Shown in pieces: positions 36,358-44,035 of a DNA stretch of 64,000 nt. The stretch is from the NCBI GenBank assembly GCA_019636515.1, contig JAHBXI010000001.1, positions 682,001-746,000 of the forward strand, in the 5' to 3' direction. Source of the DNA: Phycisphaeraceae bacterium (GTDB lineage: Bacteria; Planctomycetota; Phycisphaerae; Phycisphaerales; UBA1924). Numbering within the stretch: position 1 is the first letter of the stretch; each line of letters opens with the position of its first letter. The translations under genes were made by a program, and so were the position numbers. The notes below the pieces were generated by a model. The model was not told the origin of the DNA. It worked only from the letters and a program-made list of their open reading frames with translations, and ran no database searches.

Positions 36358-37713
36358 TCAGAGCCGACGGCGAACCACCACCACGTCCATCCGGCGGGTC
36401 TGAATCTCGGCCCGCAGCCCCAGTTGTTCCTGCAGCGCGGCCGCCGCCGCGTCGAACGAATCGTCCGGGCACTTGACCGTCCAGTCGTACACGCCCGTCA
36501 TCCCCGTCTCGTCCGCCACCGGCATGCGCAGCATCGCCCCCAGACGCTCCGCCAGCGCCGACATCGGCTGACGAACGCCCGAGATCGTCCCAAGCCCCCA
36601 CGACAGCGAAGACGCCCCGTTCGTCCCCGTCACGTCACGGATCCCGCGCGAAGGCCCGCCGCTCCCCGGGCGCACCACCACCACCGGGATGATCTGCCGA
36701 TCGCGGACCGTCTCGATCCCCAGCGCTCGCTCAACCACGTCCGCCAACGCTCCCGAGAAGCCCGTGCGGCCGGAACGGTCGCTGAACGCCGACGGATCGG
36801 GCAGCCGGATCGTCACGTCGTAGCGAAGTTCATCCAGGTCGATCGAACCCTCCGCCATGACAAACCCGGGGCCTACCCCCGCGCACTCGGCGATCAGGTC
36901 CCGCGCCGTACACCCCCGCGCCGTCAGTTCACCCCCCCATCGCTCGATCTTCGACGCCGTGGCGTGCGAGAGGCGAACCGACACCTCATACAGCACCGAG
37001 CCCGGCTCCACCGCCGCCGTCGGCGCGCCGGATCCCATGGTCGGCTGGCTCGGCCATGCCACCGCCGTCGTGGACATCGAGGCGCCCGCCGGCATGGATG
37101 GCGGCTCCAACGCCGTCGCATCGGCCTCCTCGCGCGGCCATTCTCGACCCTCGATGACCGCCCGCAGCATCGCCTCGGTCACTTTCCGAGGCTGCGTGAT
37201 GGCTCGCACAATCCCGTTCCCGTCGATCACCACCGTGTGCGGGATCGCCCCGACCCGATAGTTCAGGAACACCGACCGATCCGTGTCCAGCGCCACCACC
37301 CCGTTGATCCCCATCCGCGTCAGGAACCGATCGACCGGGTCCGCCTCCTCATCCGAGATCGATACAAACACCACCGGGCCGTCCCCCAGCGCCGCCACCA
37401 GGTGGTTCAGGTGCGGGATCGCACCGATGCACGGGGCGCACCAGGTCGCCCAGAATTCCACCACCACCACCTTCCCGCGCAGCGCCGACCACTCCAGCGC
37501 CGAAGGCTGGTCCGATTGGAGATTCCCCGAACGCAGGATCCGCTCGACCGACAGCGGCGGGGCCGGCTCCCCAACCCTCGGCTCGGGCGGCAGCGGCGGA
37601 AGGTCCGCATCCTGCCGAGCCAACGAAACCGGCGACGCCGCGCCGACACACGCCGCGACAAGCCCCAGAACCACGGCGCGGAACCACGACGAACCGTTTG
37701 GATGGTGACCCAT
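36358..37713 (-). CDS. Exported TlpA-type thioredoxin fused to a DUF3738-like domain
   Basis: A 451-aa protein. A signal peptide (AVVLGLVAACVGAASPVSLA) and a Pro-rich spacer precede a TlpA/ResA thioredoxin domain with VVEFWATWCAPCIGAIPHL (redox CxxC, about residues 92-95) and VGAIPHTVVIDGNG (cis-Pro). A Met/Ser/Pro linker leads to a second part ending with RMPVADETGMTGVYDWTVKC and LQEQLGLRAEIQTRRMDVVVV. This matches the DUF3738 soil-associated domain, usually found alone or with peptidases. Role: extracytoplasmic thiol chemistry coupled to an unknown partner. Confidence 0.87.
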   Translation of the reverse strand: MGHHPNGSSWFRAVVLGLVAACVGAASPVSLARQDADLPPLPPEPRVGEPAPPLSVERILRSGNLQSDQPSALEWSALRGKVVVVEFWATWCAPCIGAIPHLNHLVAALGDGPVVFVSISDEEADPVDRFLTRMGINGVVALDTDRSVFLNYRVGAIPHTVVIDGNGIVRAITQPRKVTEAMLRAVIEGREWPREEADATALEPPSMPAGASMSTTAVAWPSQPTMGSGAPTAAVEPGSVLYEVSVRLSHATASKIERWGGELTARGCTARDLIAECAGVGPGFVMAEGSIDLDELRYDVTIRLPDPSAFSDRSGRTGFSGALADVVERALGIETVRDRQIIPVVVVRPGSGGPSRGIRDVTGTNGASSLSWGLGTISGVRQPMSALAERLGAMLRMPVADETGMTGVYDWTVKCPDDSFDAAAAALQEQLGLRAEIQTRRMDVVVVRRRL

Positions 37714-37778
37714 GGACTACTGTATCGACCGTCCCATCCCCACGGGTGCAACCCACCGCCACGGAAACACGGGGCACT

Positions 37779-39386
37779 CTACGCCGGGGTCCCGGCTCCC
37801 GTTCGATCCCCCGGCACGCCCGGCTGACCGATGTCGCGACGCAGCGTCTTGCCCTCGTAACGGATCAGGTCGCACGCCCGGTACGCCCGCGCCCGAGCCT
37901 CGTCGAGTGTCTCCCCAAGCGCCGTCACTCCCAGCACTCGACCACCAGCCACGACGATCCGGCCGCCGTCGCGCCGGGTCCCGGCGTGGTGGATCGTCAC
38001 CCCCTCGACCCGCGACGCCTCCTCGAGCCCTTCGATCACCGCGCCCGCTCGCGGCTTCTCCGGGTACCCCTCCGCCGCAAGCACCACGCAGCACGCCGTC
38101 CGGGGATCCCACTCCACCGTCACACGGTCGAGTTCACCGCGGCACGTCGCGATCATCAGGTCGATCAGGTCCGTCCGAAGCCTGGCCATCAGCGGCTGGC
38201 ACTCCGGGTCTCCAAAGCGGGCGTTGAACTCCAGCACCTTCGGGCCAGATGCCGTGAGCATCAGGCCCGCGTACAGCACGCCGCGGTACTCGATCTCCTC
38301 ACGACGAAGCGCGTCCACCACGGGCACAAGGATCTCACGCTCCACCCGCCCCATCAGGTCCGCGTCCATCACGCCGGAGGGACAAAATGCCCCCATCCCA
38401 CCCGTGTTGGGGCCGCGGTCCCCATCCAGCAGCCGCTTGTGATCCTGGCACGCAGGAAGCACCATGATGCTCGTCCCGTCCGTGATCGCCAGCACCGAAA
38501 CCTCGGGGCCCGACAGACGCTCCTCGATGATCACCGTCGAGCCCGCATCCCCGTGGATCCGCCGCACCATGATCTCATCAATCGCCCGCGCCGCCTCCTG
38601 CATCGTCGACGGAAGGACCACGCCCTTCCCGCGCGCCAGCCCCGACGCCTTGATCACCGGAAGCCCCGGGATCCGGGCCGTGTACGCCGACGACACCATC
38701 GGATCCGTGCGCTCAAACTCACGCATCGCCCGGCGTCGGTCCTCCGGGTCACGGAAGGCCGACGCCGCGATCGACGCGCACGTGATCACCGCCCGGGCTC
38801 GCACCGCCGTCGCCTGCTCGGGCGAAAGTCGCTCACCCACCAGCCCGATGTTGTCCTTCACACGCTGCAGAATGTACCGGCCACGCTCGTGCGGATCACG
38901 GATCTCACGCAAAGGACCCAGGACCACACGCACCGCCTCATCGTCCCGCAGACGGCTCTCAACGTACGACAACGCCGACTCGGCGTCCGAAAGGATCCTC
39001 GCCTCCCCCGTCGGGATCGCCGCCGAACGCAGCAACTGCTTGCACCACCCCTTGTCCGCCTCGATCCGCGCCCCGTCGGACCCCGGGCCAAAAACCAGCC
39101 GACGCTCCGTCGCCAGTTTGTCCGCGAACCCCTCCGCGAGCGGGTCCTCCGGGCCGATCACCACCAGGTCGATGCCTTGCCGATCGCAGAACTGCTCAAG
39201 GCGATAGACCTCCCGGATATTCACCGGCACGTCGGCCGCCCGGCCCAGGTCCGCCAGGCCCGGGTTCTCCGGATGCGTGACCCACAGCGTCCCCAGCCGC
39301 GGCGATTCGCGCAACTTCAACGCCAGCGCGTGCTCGCGCCCGCCACCGCCGATCAGCAGGACGTTGACCTTCTCCATCATCCTCAT
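37779..39386 (-). CDS. purD: Phosphoribosylamine-glycine ligase PurD with extra insertion
   Basis: PurD joins glycine to phosphoribosylamine in purine synthesis (ATP-grasp enzyme). Landmarks are VLLIGGGGREHALALKL (residues 9-25), IGPEDPLAEGFAD, LPVIKASGLARGKGVVLP, GPNTGGMGAFCPSG and LEFNARFGDPECQPLM. At 535 aa it is about 100 longer than normal. The excess is a single block at about residues 146-240, between the strand before the ATP-binding domain and the VIKASGLA strand, with a basic helical composition. All catalytic motifs remain. Three ATGs lie within ten residues at the start. It stands alone from other pur genes, 58 bases after the saccharopine-dehydrogenase-like gene. Confidence 0.93.
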   Translation of the reverse strand: MRMMEKVNVLLIGGGGREHALALKLRESPRLGTLWVTHPENPGLADLGRAADVPVNIREVYRLEQFCDRQGIDLVVIGPEDPLAEGFADKLATERRLVFGPGSDGARIEADKGWCKQLLRSAAIPTGEARILSDAESALSYVESRLRDDEAVRVVLGPLREIRDPHERGRYILQRVKDNIGLVGERLSPEQATAVRARAVITCASIAASAFRDPEDRRRAMREFERTDPMVSSAYTARIPGLPVIKASGLARGKGVVLPSTMQEAARAIDEIMVRRIHGDAGSTVIIEERLSGPEVSVLAITDGTSIMVLPACQDHKRLLDGDRGPNTGGMGAFCPSGVMDADLMGRVEREILVPVVDALRREEIEYRGVLYAGLMLTASGPKVLEFNARFGDPECQPLMARLRTDLIDLMIATCRGELDRVTVEWDPRTACCVVLAAEGYPEKPRAGAVIEGLEEASRVEGVTIHHAGTRRDGGRIVVAGGRVLGVTALGETLDEARARAYRACDLIRYEGKTLRRDIGQPGVPGDRTGAGTPA

Positions 39387-39443
39387 CCTACGGCCGCCGG
39401 CTCGGGCGCGGAAAATCCCCCCCAGGCCCGCCCCCCGTCGAGA

Positions 39444-40649
39444 TCACACGCCCCGCACCACCCGCTCCAGCGATGCCGGATCTTCGTACGCAAGTCCGAA
39501 CGTCGTCGCATTGAACGCCTCAAGAGAGCAGTCTTCCTGGCGTATGAAGCCCGAACGCGGAAGGTCCCCGCGACGGTGCAGGTCCACCATCGCGCACACC
39601 CCCGCCGCCGTCGTCAGTTCGATCGCCGGCCACACACGCCCCAAGAGCGCCGTCGCCCGGATCGCCCGCCGGAAGTTCACCTGCTCACGCCGACCTTCCC
39701 GGATCCCGACGCAGTTCACGAAAACCACGACCACGTCGTCGAGCGTCCGGGGAATCCCGTGCTCGATCAGGTCCACCGCCGCCGACCGGTCAAATACCCG
39801 CCCGCCCGCCGTCGGCTCGGCGTGCTCCAGGCCCAGGCGAAGATCCTGGAGCAGGAATTTCATGAGGTCCCGGTGTCCCGGGTAGCGAATCGACTTGTAC
39901 GCGATCCGCGTCTCGCGCGTCGTCTTTCCCGCCACGCGCAGCGTATCAATCAGGCTCCCGACGCCCCCCGACGTGTAGAACGCCTCGTACTCCACACCCT
40001 CGAAACTGAAACGCTCCAGCCCCTCCAGGGCGGGGACTTTCACGGGCTCACCGTCGAGCATCACGTTGCAAGGCTCGCAATACTCGTTCACCACGCCCGC
40101 CGCCGACCACGTCACGTTGTACTTCAGCGCGTTGGTCGGGAACCGCGGCAACGCCCCCACGCGCAGCGTCAGGTCGTGGATCGTGGTGAACCCACGGGCC
40201 AGCGCCCCCGCCGCGATCGCGATGTACCCGGGCGCCAGCCCGCACTGCGGCGCCAGCGCCACCCGCGCCTTGCCGGACGACTCGATCGCCTTCACCGCCT
40301 CCGTCGCTTCCACGTCCTCGGTCACATCGAAATAGTGAACCCCAAGTTCGTTCGCAAGACCCGCGATCCCGGGCACAAGGTCGAACGGCAGCATGCACAC
40401 CACGTAGTCATGGCCCGACATCAACCCACGCAGACCCGACGCGTCGCGGGCGTCCACCACCGCCGTCGAGTGCGACACCGCATGCTTCACAAGGCCCTTG
40501 AGCCGTGAGAGGTTCTCCTCCGCCGCCGAGAGGTTCCCCGCATCACGATCCGCCAGCGTCACGTGGTAATTCCCGCCGCCGCACGCCAGAAGCAGTTCCG
40601 CCACCGACTTCCCGACCTTGCCGCCACCAAGAACCAGTGCCTTCTTCAT
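39444..40649 (-). CDS. Saccharopine dehydrogenase-like oxidoreductase
   Basis: A 401-aa NAD(P)-dependent enzyme. MKKALVLGGGKVGKSVAELL is the Rossmann motif. YVVCMLPFDLVPGIA, GVHYFDVTED, LAPQCGLAPGYIAIAA and the C-terminal TTAAGVCAMVDLHRRGDLP segment fit the Lys9/saccharopine dehydrogenase family (glutamate-forming or carboxynorspermidine-type). The real substrate is not decidable from sequence. ATG 40649 has GGAAGGG at good spacing; an upstream TTG is a less likely start. It precedes purD on the same strand. Lysine or polyamine metabolism are the alternatives. Confidence 0.87.
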   Translation of the reverse strand: MKKALVLGGGKVGKSVAELLLACGGGNYHVTLADRDAGNLSAAEENLSRLKGLVKHAVSHSTAVVDARDASGLRGLMSGHDYVVCMLPFDLVPGIAGLANELGVHYFDVTEDVEATEAVKAIESSGKARVALAPQCGLAPGYIAIAAGALARGFTTIHDLTLRVGALPRFPTNALKYNVTWSAAGVVNEYCEPCNVMLDGEPVKVPALEGLERFSFEGVEYEAFYTSGGVGSLIDTLRVAGKTTRETRIAYKSIRYPGHRDLMKFLLQDLRLGLEHAEPTAGGRVFDRSAAVDLIEHGIPRTLDDVVVVFVNCVGIREGRREQVNFRRAIRATALLGRVWPAIELTTAAGVCAMVDLHRRGDLPRSGFIRQEDCSLEAFNATTFGLAYEDPASLERVVRGV

Positions 40650-40820
40650 CAACAAGCCCTTCCCGTGTCACCTCGACACTTCCACCTCGTCCCTCGCCCC
40701 GCTCCATGCGCGGGGATCTCCAGTCGCGATCCCGAACCCCGCCGGACCCCGGGCCGTGAGGATAGGGGCACGCCACGCCGCCGCGAAGCCCAACCCCCGC
40801 AAGCCGCCGAAACAACCGCC

Positions 40821-42419
40821 TCACGGGCCGGAGGATCCAAGCCGGCGAGAGATGATCCCCGTGAAACGACGCCTTTCCTCGGGCTTGAGAACAAAGACCA
40901 GCGCCAACGCGAAGTACATCGCCCCATACACCCCCGCCACCAGCGCCAGCGAAGCCGCCAATCTCCCGCCCGTCAGTTCCAGCGCCGGTTCGAGACCGTG
41001 CGTCAGCACCGGGACCGGCATCACCGCCGCCACCGCCGGGCGAATCATCGGCAGCAGCAGCGTCCGGTACCGACACCCCAGGCACGACGCCGCGCGCGCC
41101 GGCAGCAGGAACAGGTGGAATACCGTGAACACGCACGCAAACGAGATCGCCGCCGAGTAGAAACGCGCCGGTTCGTGGAGGGAGAGCAAAAGCACCACCG
41201 CCGCGATCGGGTTCACCGCACCCCCCGCCAGGATCAGCGGGGCATACCGCCGAATGTACCCGGCCCCGTACAGGATCCGTGTCCAGCAGTCCGTCACCGC
41301 GCGAACCGTCACCGGCAACAGCAGAATCTGCGCCATCACCGTCGCCGAGGCCAAGGACGCCTCGTCACCCAGGCGATCACCCACCCACAGCCGCATCACC
41401 GGACCCGTCAGACACCACAGCATCGCCGCCGCCGGGAACGCCGTGAAACCGTGCAGCCGCGTCATCGTCGTCGTGAACTGGATCATGGCCCGGCGGCGGT
41501 CCTCCGCGTCCGAACTCGACAGCCGGGCCGCCACCGCATCGGAACCGAAATTCACGCCCAAAGAGACCATCCGCACGTACGCCGCCAACTGGTACCCCAC
41601 CCCGAACACCGCGTTTCCCACGGTCCCGTACGCCAGGTTCGTGATCACCTGACCGACGCGGTCGTAGCAGTTCACCGCCGTCATCATCGCCGTGTTCCAG
41701 CCAAACGTCCCGAGAAACGCCAGGACGCCCTCGCGAGAGGCCCCACGAATCCCAGGACGAAGCCGCCGGTCCTTCCCCATGATCCACAAGGAAGCCGCGC
41801 CCAGCACCGCCACGTTCGCCCCCACCGACATCACCCCGTACCACTTCACGCCCTCCGCGGGGTCGGTCACGTCCATCACCGACTGCAGCAGCCACGCCGA
41901 GACCAGGTAACTTGCCTTCCGCAGCGTCGTGAAGAGGTTGTCCTCCACGAATCGCTCCGTCACCACGAACATGTTGTAGATCGGTGCGGTGAACACCATC
42001 ATGCACGCGTGTACGCCTTCCGCAAGGATCAGCCAGACCGCCGCTCGCTGCAACGACTCGGGGACATCGAACACCGGCACCAGCGCCGCCAGCACCACAA
42101 AAAGCAGCCCGGTCGCCACCGTGCCCGTCGCCGACAACACCGAGCCGCACGCCAGCACCGTGGAGAACGTCCCCTTCTTCCCGTCCGGGTCCGCGTGGTG
42201 GGCCGCCGCCAGTTCACGGATCATGCTCGCCCGAAGCACGTCGTCGATCAGCAGCGCCAGCCCCACCGATGAGCCCACGAACGCCACCAGGCCGAACCCC
42301 TCAGCCCCCAGCCAGCCCAGCAGGATCCGCGTCTGGACAATGCCCATGAGAAGGCTCAGGCCCAGGCGGCCGTAACTCGACGAAATGCGGACCACCCCCC
42401 GGCGGAGTTCAGATGGCAT
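40821..42419 (-). CDS. Oligosaccharide flippase-like membrane protein (Wzx/MATE superfamily)
   Basis: A 532-aa protein with about 12-14 hydrophobic segments and the N-terminal pattern of polysaccharide-exporting flippases (LGLSLLMGIVQTRILLGWLGAEGFGLVAF). Repeated blocks such as AMLWCLTGPVMRLWVGDR are also typical. Wzx proteins move lipid-linked repeat units across the inner membrane. It sits next to a polymerase-like protein and glycosyltransferases on the same strand, which strengthens the role. The start at 42419 (MPSELRRGVVR) leaves a normal short cytoplasmic N terminus. Confidence 0.85.
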   Translation of the reverse strand: MPSELRRGVVRISSSYGRLGLSLLMGIVQTRILLGWLGAEGFGLVAFVGSSVGLALLIDDVLRASMIRELAAAHHADPDGKKGTFSTVLACGSVLSATGTVATGLLFVVLAALVPVFDVPESLQRAAVWLILAEGVHACMMVFTAPIYNMFVVTERFVEDNLFTTLRKASYLVSAWLLQSVMDVTDPAEGVKWYGVMSVGANVAVLGAASLWIMGKDRRLRPGIRGASREGVLAFLGTFGWNTAMMTAVNCYDRVGQVITNLAYGTVGNAVFGVGYQLAAYVRMVSLGVNFGSDAVAARLSSSDAEDRRRAMIQFTTTMTRLHGFTAFPAAAMLWCLTGPVMRLWVGDRLGDEASLASATVMAQILLLPVTVRAVTDCWTRILYGAGYIRRYAPLILAGGAVNPIAAVVLLLSLHEPARFYSAAISFACVFTVFHLFLLPARAASCLGCRYRTLLLPMIRPAVAAVMPVPVLTHGLEPALELTGGRLAASLALVAGVYGAMYFALALVFVLKPEERRRFTGIISRRLGSSGP

Positions 42420-42491
42420 GGGACCGAAGGCTCCCTTCGGCGAATGTTGCTCGCGAGCGTCGAACGCGCTGACCGGCGGCCCCCCGCCGCG

Positions 42492-43943
42492 TCACCAACG
42501 GCCCTCGGTAGAGTCGTAGTCTACCTGGTATCCCGACAGCGAGCGGAAACCTTCCTCCGACGCGGGACCGGGTTCGTGCTCGACACCCTCCTCGCCTTCG
42601 CCGCCTTCCTCTGCCTCCCACTGGCCTTCAACGTCCGGCGCGACCAGTTGAATGCCCGAAGCAATCATCAATTTCGCGACCGCCCACATCCCGAACCACG
42701 CCGTCAGGAACATGAACAGGAATCGGAACACGAAAAGCCCGACTTCCCCGCGCGGGATCGCCAGCAGTTCTCCAAGCCCCGCCCCCACCGGGATCATCAC
42801 AAACGGGTTGATCATGTTCAGCGAGCAGATCCGGTCAAGGAAACGGATCCCCACCGCAAACAGGATCGCGTACAGCGGCAACGCCAGGTACGGGTTGTCG
42901 TTGGCGATATGCCCCATGATCCCCGGGCCGTAACTGAAGCCACGGGCCAGCCCCTTCACCCCCGCCTGCGTCACGATGTCCTGGCCGAGCGCGTTGGGCT
43001 TCTCCGGCCAGATGACACGCGGCACCGGCTGCGTCAGAAAGTACTTCAGCGAGTGCAGCGTGTCGTACGGGATCACGTCCGGACGGGAATCGATCAGGTA
43101 CAGCGTCACCGGGCCAGAGTCCTGGATCGTCGCCATCCGCTGGAGACCCGAACGAACCTGGGAGGCGTCCACCGCCGACATGATCTGGTCCACCCCGCGG
43201 AGTTCACCAGCCTCCCCACGCGTCGCCGACAGGATCGCCAGCAGCGTGATCCCCACCGCCGCGATCGCCCCCAGACGGGAGAAGATCGCGAAATTGCCAC
43301 GCTCCCGGAGGTACCCCCAGTACGCCGCCCACACGCACGCCATCACCACGCTCAGAAGGTCGCGACGACCAAAACTCAGGTGCATCGACAAAAGCATGCT
43401 CACCAGCGTTATGAAACTCGCCGGCAGCGCGTACACCGGGTTCCACAGCCGGGGCAGCCACGCCCACATCGCACACCCCGCCGCGCACCCCAGGAACCCG
43501 ATCGAGAAAATACCCCCCAGCGTGTTGATCAACGGCGTGGTCATCACCACCAGGCGATTGAACGTCCCGAAAATCAGAAACACGAACGCCAGGATCAGCA
43601 GCGCGTTGGGGGTCGGCGCGGGAAATCGCGAACGCACAAGCCGCGCCAGGCCGTCCGCGAACCACCCAAGCCGGTACACCACCGTGAAAATCAGCAGGAA
43701 GACCCACGACATCACCAGGAACAGCAGGCCCGCGTGCGCCGGATCCGCCGGCGCCAGTTTCTTCATGTACAGGTCCGTGCCCAGCGACACCGAAATCGGG
43801 AAAAACTGGAAGTTGATCAGCCCCAGGTAGAACACGTTCCGGGTGCTCAGGAGGTCCACCTTGTGCGTCAGGTGGTCCACCAGCACCCGCAGCGCGAGTC
43901 CCAGCATGGTCAGGACACAGAGGATGACGACGACTTGCTGCAC
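42492..43943 (-). CDS. O-antigen/exopolysaccharide polymerase-like membrane protein
   Basis: A 483-aa polytopic protein (about 10-12 hydrophobic segments, from VVVILCVLTMLGLALRVLV at the start). A large extracytoplasmic loop in the second half (RGVDQIMSAVDASQ to PNALGQDIVTQAG) includes the IWPEKPNALG stretch often seen in Wzy/EpsG-like proteins. Sequence identity among polymerases is low, so context decides: it lies between a Wzx-like flippase and a glycosyltransferase. The last 50 residues are highly acidic (EAEEGGEGEEGVE). The GTG start at 43943 reads MQQVVVILC. Confidence 0.8.
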   Translation of the reverse strand: MQQVVVILCVLTMLGLALRVLVDHLTHKVDLLSTRNVFYLGLINFQFFPISVSLGTDLYMKKLAPADPAHAGLLFLVMSWVFLLIFTVVYRLGWFADGLARLVRSRFPAPTPNALLILAFVFLIFGTFNRLVVMTTPLINTLGGIFSIGFLGCAAGCAMWAWLPRLWNPVYALPASFITLVSMLLSMHLSFGRRDLLSVVMACVWAAYWGYLRERGNFAIFSRLGAIAAVGITLLAILSATRGEAGELRGVDQIMSAVDASQVRSGLQRMATIQDSGPVTLYLIDSRPDVIPYDTLHSLKYFLTQPVPRVIWPEKPNALGQDIVTQAGVKGLARGFSYGPGIMGHIANDNPYLALPLYAILFAVGIRFLDRICSLNMINPFVMIPVGAGLGELLAIPRGEVGLFVFRFLFMFLTAWFGMWAVAKLMIASGIQLVAPDVEGQWEAEEGGEGEEGVEHEPGPASEEGFRSLSGYQVDYDSTEGRW

Positions 43944-44035
43944 GCGAAGGTCCGGTAACCCGGCTCGATCTCGACGACACCAACGGTACGCACCCGAACC
44001 GATCCCAGTTCAGCGCCAACGACCGGCGCCGCGGC

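Noticed and set aside
37698..42272. Long plus-strand frames over purD, the saccharopine-dehydrogenase-like gene and the Wzx-like gene
   Set aside because: They are antisense to three genes with clear motifs, and their composition is Arg/His/Gln-rich noise.
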